NCBI RefSeq assembly: GCF_000196615.1 | Contig: NC_014306.1 | Coordinates: forward strand, 2,914,001-2,978,000 | Length of the DNA stretch: 64,000 nt | Source of the DNA: Erwinia billingiae Eb661 | Lineage (GTDB): Bacteria; Pseudomonadota; Gammaproteobacteria; Enterobacterales; Enterobacteriaceae | Direction of reading: 5' to 3' | Notes under the pieces: model-generated | What the model was told of the DNA's origin: nothing | Seen by the model: the letters and a program-made list of their open reading frames with translations, nothing else | Databases searched by the model: none | Part shown: positions 19,567 to 27,903 of the stretch, piece by piece | Position numbering within the stretch: the first letter of the stretch is position 1 | How the letters are laid out: every line of letters begins with the position of its first letter | Made by a program: the position numbers and the translations under genes

Positions 19567-19877
19567 AGGTCTCATCTCTTGTGAGAGTGGAATGCCTGCT
19601 AATTAACAACAATACCAAAATAAAATCAACGCAGAATGAACCGCCCTGCGCTTATTCGGATTAATACCAGGAATGGCGCTTAAATATTATAAAGCATGTC
19701 ATTTTTTACATTTCTAAGTTAATTCATTCTGGCCCAATAATAAGATTAGCGAACCTATCTAAATTAATGTCAGATGATAATCTTTATCCGGCCAATCAGA
19801 AGGAATGATTATTTATTTCCGCAAAGGATGTTTTATTCCAAAATCTCACTACAACCAAGGTTAAACAAACTGTGGTA

Positions 19878-19891
19878 TTAGGATAATCCTC
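19878..19891. promoter_or_regulatory. RcsAB-box-like site 1
   Basis: TTAGGATAATCCTC matches the RcsAB consensus TAAGAATATTCCTA at 10 of 14 positions and has a perfect AGGAT-A-ATCCT core. It lies 312 bases upstream of the glycosyltransferase start. Rcs control fits an EPS gene pair but is inferred. Confidence 0.4.
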
Positions 19892-20120
19892 AGTCCATCC
19901 CCTTAAAAAGGTGTGTCCTCCGCCGAAGGCTAATTCACCGCAACGATTCACTCATCCTCAAAGAAAGCCATAAGGCATCAGGGATAACAAAACATTTAAG
20001 CCAAATACCTGTTTTTCCGCTGTGATGCCCAGGCGAAACCTGGTTACACATATTTTTATCGCCGATAAGACGGCAATCTCACAGCCGCAGCGGCCTTTGT
20101 AACAACCCGGCGAGAATAAT

Positions 20121-20134
20121 AAGGAATAATCCTA
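20121..20134. promoter_or_regulatory. RcsAB-box-like site 2
   Basis: AAGGAATAATCCTA matches TAAGAATATTCCTA at 11 of 14 positions. It lies 294 bases upstream of the GGDEF-EAL gene and 555 bases upstream of the glycosyltransferase gene, so either or both could be targets. Confidence 0.45.
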
Positions 20135-20427
20135 TGTTATTGGCGATAAAACCGCGTGAGGAAAATCTGGACACTTACAGATCGCTAAACTGTCGACGCC
20201 CTGCCCTGCGTTTTTACCCCGTAATGATTAACGCATCGCTTTTACAGTTTTAAGTCAAATTCCCCCACGGCAAAAAGTAAAAAAACTTCATCAGTTAATT
20301 TTCACTTCACATATAAATCTGTGGAAAATCAGCGGAGCCGCACGTTTCAGGCGCAGAAAAAAGACAGATATCAGATTTATGCTAGCCTGAAAGAAGGTCC
20401 GTCCTTCGCCGCAGGCTGATAAAAAAC

Positions 20428-22605
20428 ATGAAGATATCAGACAGTTTCCGTCTCCACTTTGTTCGTGAAGTTCTTGTTCCTCTGGTTTTAGTGTTGATTA
20501 TTACTTTTGTGGCAGCCAGCTTTACCGTCTGGTGGGCGACCGCAAAAAGCAATGATATTGCCGCTGCACAGCAGCAACAGATAATAAAAACTTCACTTTC
20601 TCAAAGCCTTGACGAAATGATCAAGCAGCATCGCAGCCTGGCGCTGTGGCAACCGCTTGCCCGACGACTGGCCAGATCGCCGCAAGATACCGTCTGGCTC
20701 AATCAAAACGTGGGCGACTGGCTGTCGACGATGTTCGGCCATCAGCTGGTCTATATCCTCGATGCGAACAACCAGCCGGTCTATCGCTGGGAGAACGGTC
20801 GCAACGTGGCGGTTTCTCAGTTTGCCCACCTGCAGCAACCGGTACAGACCTTTATGCAAAAGCTGAAGGTGCCCTATGCCAGTGAAAATGGTCATCGTGA
20901 GGTAATCGACTTTACCCTGATCGATAACCGCCCTGCCGTGCTGGCCATGGGCAACATAGAAGGAGAACGTGGCCGTTCAAGCCCGTTCACCCTGGTCAGC
21001 GTTAAGTATCTCGACAATACCTACCTGAGCTCACTCTCCCAGCGCAGCCTGCTGAAAGATCTTCGCTATACCGATGGCAATCCCATTGCGGACGGCGCCA
21101 ATTACCTGTTAACCACCCACAGCGGTCAGCCTCTCGGCCATCTCTCCTGGCAGCCCGACCGGCCTGGCACACGCATGCTGGCGGTGATCGGCCCGCTGGT
21201 CGCCATCGTGGTGTTAATTATCACCGCGATCTGCGGCGTGATGATCCGCCGCCTGTGGCTCTCTTCCCTGCGGCTGTCGCAGTCGGTGCTACAACTCGGC
21301 GCCAGCGAGGCACAGGCACAGCATCTGGCCTTCCATGATGTGCTGACCGGTTTGCCCAACCGCGCGATGGTGGAGGAACGCCTGACGCAAGCGTTAGGCA
21401 GACTGATGCGTAACGGCGACAAGGTGGCGTTACTGTTATTAGACCTGGACAGATTTAAGCTGATTAATGACACCTACGGCCATCACGCCGGGGATGATTT
21501 GATTATTGAAGTGGGCCACCGGGTCAGCAGCCTGGTGGGCGAACAGAATACCGTTGGCCGACTGGGCGGCGATGAGTTTGTGGTGATCCTTGATGTGGTC
21601 AGCTCTCCGCGCGAGATCCAGACCATGTGCGAGCAAATTATTGTCGCGCTGTCGCGTCCCTTTACCCTGCTTGGCAGCGATACCTGGATTGGGGTCAGTA
21701 TCGGCGTGGCTATTGCGCCGGAGGATGCGGTCGATCGCTCAGAGATGATGCGCAAAGCGGATATCGCGCTGTACGAAGCCAAAAGTCAGGGACGCGGGCA
21801 GTACCGGGTGTTTGAGCGGGCGATGGATGAGTCGGTGAAAACCCGCCAGCAAATCGCCGCCGATTTGCGTCTGGCGATGCAAACCAAAAAGGATCTGGCG
21901 GTGTTCTATCAGCCGCTGATGGACATTTCCGGGCAGAAGGTGGTGGCACTGGAAGCACTGATGCGCTGGAATCATCCGGTTCATGGTGCCATCTCACCGA
22001 GCGAATTTATCCCGCTGGCCGAAGAGATGGGGCTGATTATTCAAATTGGCGAATGGGTGCTGCGGGAAGCCTGCCGCGTGTCGCTCAAGTGGCCGGATCT
22101 GACCATTGCGGTTAACGTCTCGCCGTTGCAGTTCCGCGCGGCCGGCTTTGTCGAGCGTTTTAAGGCGATCGTGAAGCAGGAAAAAACCCTGGCGACGCGC
22201 ATTGAGCTGGAAGTGACCGAAGGCGTGCTGATTGAAGACGAAAAAGGCGCGCAGGAGACGATGAAAAAACTGCGCGAGGCCGGCTTCCGCATCGCGCTGG
22301 ACGATTTTGGCACCGGCTACTCCAGCCTCAATTACCTCAGCCATTTCTCGGTCGATAAAATCAAAATCGACCGCTCGTTCACCCAGTCGCTGGGCGTGAC
22401 GGAGAACTCGATGGCGATCATCGAATCGGTGGTGAAACTGGGCCAGGCGATGGGTCTGACGGTGACCGCAGAAGGCGTGGAAACCCACGGACAGATGGCA
22501 GCCCTGGCAGAAGCCGGATGTAATCAACTGCAGGGCTACCTTTTCTCTCAGGCGGTTTCCGAAGAACACATCGTTGAATTACTGGCGCAGCGAAAAGCCA
22601 GTTAA
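20428..22605 (+). CDS. Membrane-bound GGDEF-EAL c-di-GMP enzyme with CHASE4-like sensor
   Basis: A 725-residue bifunctional-type c-di-GMP protein. A membrane span at about residues 13-33 precedes a periplasmic CHASE4-like sensor (about 45-245) and a second span (about 247-270). The GGDEF domain keeps RLGGDEF intact; the inhibitory RxxD site is absent, reading GEQN instead. The EAL domain keeps EALMRW, NVSPLQFR, DDFGTGYSSL, KIDRSF and AEGVET. Both synthesis and hydrolysis look possible on sequence; phosphodiesterase residues are complete. It would link an external signal to motility or EPS output, and it adjoins an EPS pair and shares the chromosome region with flagellar genes. Its stop codon overlaps that of the convergent permease gene. 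Confidence 0.9.
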   Translation: MKISDSFRLHFVREVLVPLVLVLIITFVAASFTVWWATAKSNDIAAAQQQQIIKTSLSQSLDEMIKQHRSLALWQPLARRLARSPQDTVWLNQNVGDWLSTMFGHQLVYILDANNQPVYRWENGRNVAVSQFAHLQQPVQTFMQKLKVPYASENGHREVIDFTLIDNRPAVLAMGNIEGERGRSSPFTLVSVKYLDNTYLSSLSQRSLLKDLRYTDGNPIADGANYLLTTHSGQPLGHLSWQPDRPGTRMLAVIGPLVAIVVLIITAICGVMIRRLWLSSLRLSQSVLQLGASEAQAQHLAFHDVLTGLPNRAMVEERLTQALGRLMRNGDKVALLLLDLDRFKLINDTYGHHAGDDLIIEVGHRVSSLVGEQNTVGRLGGDEFVVILDVVSSPREIQTMCEQIIVALSRPFTLLGSDTWIGVSIGVAIAPEDAVDRSEMMRKADIALYEAKSQGRGQYRVFERAMDESVKTRQQIAADLRLAMQTKKDLAVFYQPLMDISGQKVVALEALMRWNHPVHGAISPSEFIPLAEEMGLIIQIGEWVLREACRVSLKWPDLTIAVNVSPLQFRAAGFVERFKAIVKQEKTLATRIELEVTEGVLIEDEKGAQETMKKLREAGFRIALDDFGTGYSSLNYLSHFSVDKIKIDRSFTQSLGVTENSMAIIESVVKLGQAMGLTVTAEGVETHGQMAALAEAGCNQLQGYLFSQAVSEEHIVELLAQRKAS

Positions 22606-24026
22606 CCCTGCGGCAGCACGGTGGCCTGTAAACGGGCCGCCTTGTTGCGCTGATTAACCAGCAGCCAGCACAGCGCGGTAAACACCCAGCCGATGATCCA
22701 GGAAATATCATTCCCGTCGAACAGGTACACCAGCGAGCCGCTGTAGAAACCATTGGAGATAAACGGCAGCTGGATCAACACGCCCGCCACATAGGTGGCA
22801 ATCCCCATCAGATTCCAACGCTTGTAGCGGCCGTCAGGATCGGACAGTGCCGGAATGTCGATATGCCCGCGGGTAATAAAGTAATAATCCATCAGGTTCA
22901 TGGCGCTCCAGGGCACAAAGAACGCCAGCAGGAACAGCAGGAACTGGGTGAACGACTTGAGGAAGGACGGCGCGCTAAGCATCGCAATCGCACAGCTGAT
23001 CAACACCATACAGACAATAAAAGTAATACGTCCGGCTTTGCTGATGGTGGCGGTCTGGCGGAAACCACAGACGATGGTGGTCAGCGACATAAAGCTGCCA
23101 TAGGCATTCAGGGTGGTGAAGGTGATTTTGCCGAAGCAGATCGAAAAATAGAGCACCAGCGCCAGGGTTCCGCTCGATCCCAATCCCACGATGTAACCCA
23201 CTTCATTGCCTGAGAACGCCTTTCCGGCCAGCGCGGCGGCAATTACGCCCAGCGTCATCGACAGCTGCGTGCCCAACGCGGTGCCGGCAAAGACCGCGAA
23301 GAAGGTTTTGCCCGCCGACACGTTACGCGGTAAATAGCGCGAGTAGTCAGAGACGTAGGGGCAAAAGGCGATCTGCCAGGAAGACGACAGCGACATCGCC
23401 AGCAGGAAGTTCGCCAGCGAGAAGTGATTATTGCTTAGCAGCGCGCCAATATCGTTCTCCAGCAGCAGCCGGAAGAACAGATAGATAAAGGTCAGCACGC
23501 CAACCACGCTGGCCACTTTGCCCAGTCCGTGGATCAGCCGGTATCCCAGCGTGGCAACAACGATAATGATCAGCCCAAAGCCGATAATCCCGGCCCTGTC
23601 GCTGATGTTCGCCAGATGCGCCAGCGCCTGCCCGGCCAGGACCGTGCCGCTGGCCGAAAAGCCGATATACATCACGCAGACCAGCACTAGCGGGATCACC
23701 GCGCCATACACGCCGAATTGCGTCCGGCAGGTGATCATCTGCGGCAGGCCCAGCCTCGGTCCCTGCACCGCATGCAGCGCCATAATGCCGGCACCGAGTA
23801 TCTGCCCCACCAGCAGCCCAATCAGCGACCAGACCACATCGCCGCCCAGCACCACGGTTAACGCGCCGGTGACAATTGCGGTGATTTGTAAGTTGCCGCC
23901 GAACCACAGGGTGAACTGGCTGAAGACGTTGCCGTGACGTTCGGATTCGGGAATGTAGTCGATGCTGCGGGTCTCAATCAGTTTGCTTTCTGCACGCTCG
24001 GTACGCGCAGAGGATACGGATGACAT
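22602..24026 (-). CDS. NCS1-family permease (cytosine/purine/hydantoin type, CodB-like)
   Basis: A 474-residue transporter with about twelve spans of the nucleobase:cation symporter-1 family. Visible family features are the N-terminal 'RSIDYIPESERHG', then 'FTLWFGGNLQITAIVTGAL' in span 1, then 'GPRLGLPQMITCRTQFGVYGA'. The substrate is a nucleobase, hydantoin or related ring compound and cannot be fixed. AAGGAG six bases before ATG 24026 decides the start. The promoter region holds CTTGTATATACAA at 24119-24131, a HutC-like operator. It is convergent with the GGDEF-EAL gene, sharing TTAA at the two stop codons. Confidence 0.87.
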   Translation of the reverse strand: MSSVSSARTERAESKLIETRSIDYIPESERHGNVFSQFTLWFGGNLQITAIVTGALTVVLGGDVVWSLIGLLVGQILGAGIMALHAVQGPRLGLPQMITCRTQFGVYGAVIPLVLVCVMYIGFSASGTVLAGQALAHLANISDRAGIIGFGLIIIVVATLGYRLIHGLGKVASVVGVLTFIYLFFRLLLENDIGALLSNNHFSLANFLLAMSLSSSWQIAFCPYVSDYSRYLPRNVSAGKTFFAVFAGTALGTQLSMTLGVIAAALAGKAFSGNEVGYIVGLGSSGTLALVLYFSICFGKITFTTLNAYGSFMSLTTIVCGFRQTATISKAGRITFIVCMVLISCAIAMLSAPSFLKSFTQFLLFLLAFFVPWSAMNLMDYYFITRGHIDIPALSDPDGRYKRWNLMGIATYVAGVLIQLPFISNGFYSGSLVYLFDGNDISWIIGWVFTALCWLLVNQRNKAARLQATVLPQG

Positions 24027-24118
24027 AACCAACTCCTTGCCTGAAAGGGAGCCGCCCGCTCATGGGAACGACATGAGGCGAGGTGGCGCGATGATGTGTG
24101 CGGATTGTGTTGTTTAGT

Positions 24119-24131
24119 CTTGTATATACAA
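24119..24131. promoter_or_regulatory. GntR/HutC-type palindromic operator upstream of the NCS1 permease
   Basis: CTTGTATATACAA contains the perfect 12-base palindrome TTGTATATACAA, about 93 bases upstream of the permease ATG. It closely resembles the TGTA-N2-TACA sites of the HutC branch of GntR regulators. No gntR or hut gene is in the window. Confidence 0.5.
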
Positions 24132-24274
24132 CCCTATGGCAGCGTGCCATATTTGGCTTTAGTCGGCAAGATGATGGGTCATAACAAAAACCAATGTGTG
24201 AGGCCGCGCAAACGCGCGTGGAGGTGAGGTGCAGGCGTTTTTAAACCGGTCGAGGTTATGGCGGGGAACAGCAT

Positions 24275-24298
24275 AAAAAGGGCCGCTATTGCGGCCCT
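24275..24298 (-). terminator. Terminator after the aldehyde dehydrogenase gene
   Basis: On the minus strand AGGGCCGC and GCGGCCCT form an 8-bp stem with a 4-base loop, followed by a T-run (AAAAA on the + strand at 24275-24279). Confidence 0.85.
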
Positions 24299-24317
24299 GT
24301 TGGGAGATGCGCTTACA

Positions 24318-25838
24318 TCAGAAGAAGCCCAGCGGCTCAATGCTGTAGCTGACCAGCAGGTTCTTGGTTTGCTGGTAGTGATCGAGCATCATTTTATGGG
24401 TTTCACGGCCAATACCGGATTTTTTGTAACCCCCGAAAGCGGCATGCGCCGGATACAGGTGGTAACAGTTGGTCCAGACGCGTCCGGCTTTGATCGCCCT
24501 GCCCACGCGATACGCGCGATTGATGTCGCGGGTCCAGACGCCGGCACCGAGGCCATAAATGGAGTCGTTTGCAATGGCGATCGCTTCGGCCTCATCCTTA
24601 AAGGTCAGGATGCCCACTACCGGTCCAAAAATCTCCTCCTGGAAAACGCGCATACTGTTGTTGCCTTTCAGCAGCGTCGGCTGAATGTAATAGCCGGTGG
24701 ACAGACCGCCTTCCAGTTTTTCCACCCCGCCGCCGGTCAGCACTTCAGCGCCTTCCTGCTGAGCGATTTCCAGATAAGAAAGGATTTTGTCGAACTGCTG
24801 CTGAGACGCCTGCGCGCCAACCATGGTGTCGGTATCCATCGGATCGCCGCGCTTAATGGTTTTCACGCGTTTCAACACCGCTTCCATAAAGGGCTCGTAA
24901 ATAGACTCCTGCACCAGCGCACGCGACGGACAGGTACAGACTTCGCCCTGATTAAGGAAGCCCAGCACCACGCCTTCCGCCGCTTTCTCAATAAAGGACG
25001 GTTCGGCCTGCATGATGTCTTCGAAGAAGATGTTTGGCGATTTACCGCCCAGCTCCACCGTGGACGGGATCAGGTTCTTCGCCGCCAGCTCAAGGATATG
25101 GCCACCGGTTGCGGTGGAGCCGGTAAAGGCCACCTTGGCGATACGCGGATTGCCCGCCAGCGCTTCGCCCGCTTCACGGCCGTACCCGTGAACCACATTC
25201 AGCACCCCTTTCGGCAGCAGGTCGGCAATCAGTTCCACAAACAGCGTAATGGACAGCGGCGTTTGTTCAGCCGGTTTCAAAATCACGCAGTTGCCGGCAG
25301 CCAGCGCGGGCGCCAGTTTCCACGCGGCCATCAGCAGCGGGAAGTTCCACGGGATAATTTGCGCCACCACGCCCAGCGGTTCGTGGAAGTGGTACGCGGC
25401 GGTGAATTCGTCGATCTCCGCAGACGATCCTTCCTGAGCGCGAATACAGCCGGCGTAATAACGGAAATGATCCACCGCCAGCGGCAGGTCGGCGGCCAGC
25501 GTTTCGCGCACCGGTTTGCCGTTGTCCCAGGTTTCGTTTACCGCGATAAATTCCAGATTCTCTTCCAGCCGGTCGGCAATTTTCAGCAACGCCAGTGAAC
25601 GCGCCTGAACAGAGGTTTTGCCCCAGGCGTCGGCAGCGGCATGGGCTGCATCCAGCGCTTTTTCCACATCATCTTTATCGGAACGGGGGAACTCACCGAT
25701 CACCGATCCATTTACCGGCGAGGTGTTCTCGAAATAGGCCCCGTTAACCGGCGGCACAAACTCACCGTTGATAAAGTTGCCGTACTGAGACTTCAGGGTG
25801 ATCAATGAATCTGTAGTGCCCGGATATGCATAACGCAT
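24318..25838 (-). CDS. NAD(P)-dependent aldehyde dehydrogenase (AldB/ExaC-like)
   Basis: A 506-residue soluble oxidoreductase that oxidises aldehydes to acids. Family features: '[23 protein letters not shown]' (cofactor-binding region), 'GSTATGGH', the catalytic Glu in ELGGKSPN, and the catalytic Cys in [11 protein letters not shown]. The C-terminus '[26 protein letters not shown]' is typical of the AldB/acetaldehyde dehydrogenase group. GAGGAAACCACC before ATG 25838 decides the start over an upstream in-frame codon at 25901. It probably acts on acetaldehyde or other short aldehydes. The antisense strand is open over long stretches here, a high-GC artefact. Confidence 0.92.
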   Translation of the reverse strand: MRYAYPGTTDSLITLKSQYGNFINGEFVPPVNGAYFENTSPVNGSVIGEFPRSDKDDVEKALDAAHAAADAWGKTSVQARSLALLKIADRLEENLEFIAVNETWDNGKPVRETLAADLPLAVDHFRYYAGCIRAQEGSSAEIDEFTAAYHFHEPLGVVAQIIPWNFPLLMAAWKLAPALAAGNCVILKPAEQTPLSITLFVELIADLLPKGVLNVVHGYGREAGEALAGNPRIAKVAFTGSTATGGHILELAAKNLIPSTVELGGKSPNIFFEDIMQAEPSFIEKAAEGVVLGFLNQGEVCTCPSRALVQESIYEPFMEAVLKRVKTIKRGDPMDTDTMVGAQASQQQFDKILSYLEIAQQEGAEVLTGGGVEKLEGGLSTGYYIQPTLLKGNNSMRVFQEEIFGPVVGILTFKDEAEAIAIANDSIYGLGAGVWTRDINRAYRVGRAIKAGRVWTNCYHLYPAHAAFGGYKKSGIGRETHKMMLDHYQQTKNLLVSYSIEPLGFF

Positions 25839-26016
25839 GGTGGTTTCCTCGGAGTAAATTCGCCGGAGCGATTTAACAATCAAATAACTCATCATTAACA
25901 ATATTGATAAAAATGAGCATGTCAGATTGCCAAAGAGGAAACTGTGACGGGAGTGCCATGAAAGCGGGTCGGGAAGCCATCATTGTGAGGTAACGCACAA
26001 CAATGGCCCGGGTAAA

Positions 26017-26736
26017 TCAGGCCAGCTTGCTGGCCTGACGATGCTGATGCCAGAAGGTTTGCAGCAGCTGCAACGGCGTGGCCGGCTCCTGCTGATGCGC
26101 CATCAGGCTACTGATTTCACTATTCTGGCTGCTTTGCAGACAGGCGGTCATGATGGTGCCGGTAAATTCCGGATGAAACTGCACCGAAAGCGCCTGCGGG
26201 GTGTAACGGATAATCTGACAGTCATCCTGTGCGGACGCGGCCAGCACCTGCGCGCCCGGCGGCGGCTGCAGCACCGACTGACGGTGGGACAGCCACGCGG
26301 AGAAGTGCGTCGGCAGCTGGCTCAGTAACGGATCGCTGGCGGAGCAGGCGTTCATCTCCAGCTGTTGCAGACCGCGTTCCCAGCCGCGTGGATTATCATC
26401 CACCCGCCCGCCCAGCGCGTAAGCCATCAGCTGATGACCGTAACAGACGCCGAGCAGCGGTAAGCCCTGCTCGACCGCGCTGCGGATCCAGGCCGCGCTG
26501 CGCTCGCTCCATTCGGCGTGATCGGTCACCATTGCCCAGGAGCCGCTCAGCACCGCGGCGGCAACGGAACAGGCATCCGGCAGGGCTTCGCCCAAATCCG
26601 GGCGGATCACCACATATTCGCCGGGTTGCAGGCCCAGAGCGGCAACAAACCAGTGCTGTTGTTCACCAACGCGATCGATGACCGCCTCAGGCGGGGTTTC
26701 AAACTGAATGATGGCTAACGGAAGCGCAGAAGGCAT
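26017..26736 (-). CDS. Class I glutamine amidotransferase-like protein
   Basis: A 239-residue single-domain protein with the class I GATase triad: nucleophile Cys in LLGVCYGHQLMAYALGG, and His/Glu in VQFHPEFTG. It is of the stand-alone GMP-synthase-glutaminase-like type (YfeJ or GuaA-like annotations), with no synthetase partner adjacent. The substrate is unknown; such proteins may hydrolyse gamma-glutamyl compounds. The ribosome-binding site before ATG 26736 is weak. Confidence 0.82.
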   Translation of the reverse strand: MPSALPLAIIQFETPPEAVIDRVGEQQHWFVAALGLQPGEYVVIRPDLGEALPDACSVAAAVLSGSWAMVTDHAEWSERSAAWIRSAVEQGLPLLGVCYGHQLMAYALGGRVDDNPRGWERGLQQLEMNACSASDPLLSQLPTHFSAWLSHRQSVLQPPPGAQVLAASAQDDCQIIRYTPQALSVQFHPEFTGTIMTACLQSSQNSEISSLMAHQQEPATPLQLLQTFWHQHRQASKLA

Positions 26737-26956
26737 AGCGGGAAGTTATCCTTAATGATTATCAACATGCACCTGACGACAGGGATCTGAAGATTATGAT
26801 GGCATGTTGACCGCCGGCTGTCTCATCACTTTTTCTGAGGGCAGTAAAACAAATTCAGCTAACGCCCGGTGCGAAATAAATTGCCTGATCCCGCTTAATT
26901 CAGCGGCAATTCATGCCATGATAAAAAGGTGATCACACGCACAACAGGACAGTCTC

Positions 26957-27844
26957 GTGGCTTTGCGGCATTTTTTTCTTATTTTACTGGTAGTGACCCT
27001 TTGGGCGTTCAATAACGTCGCGATCAAATGGGGTCTGCTCGATCTTCCCCCGCTGTTTTTAACCCTGATGCGCTTTGTGGTTGTGGCGCTGATTTTGGTC
27101 CCGTTCACCCGCGTTAACCGCGCGCAGTTGCGCTATCTGGTGCCGCTGGCGTTTACCTTTGGCTTTCTGCACTTTTCACTGCTGTTTGTTGGCATGAAAT
27201 ACACCGATGCCGGCACCGGCGCGATTGTGGTGCAGCTCGGCACGCCGTTTGCCATGCTGCTGGCGATGGTGATCCTGAAGGAGAAGCTGTCGGTGGTGCA
27301 GATGACCGGCATTGCCGTCTCCCTGACCGGCGTGGTGGTGCTGGCCGGCAGCCCGACCATTCCTTCCTGGTGGGTGCTGTGTATCTTGCTGTGCAGCGCC
27401 GCGGGCTGGGCGATCAGCAATATGCTGGTGAAAAAATCCCCGCCGATTAAGCCGCTGACCATGACCGGCTGGCTCTGTTTCCTGGCGATCCCGATTGTCG
27501 GCCTCGCCTCCTGGGTGATGGAATCCAATCAGATCGACAGCCTGATCCACTCCAGCTGGCGCGGCTGGTTTGGCATTCTGTATAGCGCGATTTTCTCTTC
27601 GATTATCGCCTACTCGCTGTGGTACTGGCTGCTGCGCAGCTACAACGTCAACCTGATCATGCCGTATTCGCTGCTGACGCCGGTGCTGGCGGTGATTATG
27701 GGCGTGGTGGTGCTGGGCGACGAGATGAATATGTTTAAAATTATCGGCGCGCTGCTGGTGGTTGCCGGCACGGCCATTGCGGTCATTAATCTGCGTAATC
27801 TGCGCATGCACGCCCGTCTGCCAAAATTCCGCCGCCTGCGTTAA
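26957..27844 (+). CDS. EamA/DMT-family exporter
   Basis: A 295-residue inner-membrane protein with ten predicted spans arranged as two EamA repeats (about residues 5-135 and 145-280). The DMT-type features 'LVVTLWAFNNVAIKWGL' at the start and 'LLTPVLAVIMGVVVLGDEM' near the end are clear. The group includes metabolite exporters such as the O-acetylserine/cysteine exporter EamA; the substrate here is open. The start is the GTG at 26957; no in-frame ATG gives a better N-terminus. Confidence 0.85.
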   Translation: MALRHFFLILLVVTLWAFNNVAIKWGLLDLPPLFLTLMRFVVVALILVPFTRVNRAQLRYLVPLAFTFGFLHFSLLFVGMKYTDAGTGAIVVQLGTPFAMLLAMVILKEKLSVVQMTGIAVSLTGVVVLAGSPTIPSWWVLCILLCSAAGWAISNMLVKKSPPIKPLTMTGWLCFLAIPIVGLASWVMESNQIDSLIHSSWRGWFGILYSAIFSSIIAYSLWYWLLRSYNVNLIMPYSLLTPVLAVIMGVVVLGDEMNMFKIIGALLVVAGTAIAVINLRNLRMHARLPKFRRLR

Positions 27845-27903
27845 CGCCAGGCAAAAAGCGGGGTTCATTGCTAAGGTGATAAGCATCATCCAAGGAGGAC
27901 GCA

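Larger units (their letters stand above)
19567..20427. other. Long AT-rich intergenic region between the EPS pair and the GGDEF-EAL gene
   Basis: About 860 bases with no credible gene, well below the coding regions in GC. It separates divergent genes and should hold both promoters. Two RcsAB-like sites are listed separately. A short CCAGG/CCTGG stem lies near 20029-20043. GCCGATAA at 20061 resembles a sigma-28 -10 but has no matching -35. Confidence 0.55.

Noticed and set aside
20061..20068. GCCGATAA as a sigma-28 promoter for the GGDEF-EAL gene
   Set aside because: The -10 matches, but the sequence 11 bases upstream (GGTTACAC) has no resemblance to TAAAGTTT, and the gene is 360 bases away.
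24258..25598. A 446-codon open frame on the + strand
   Set aside because: It is antisense to the well-supported aldehyde dehydrogenase, has no family motif, and its composition is that of a reversed high-GC gene.
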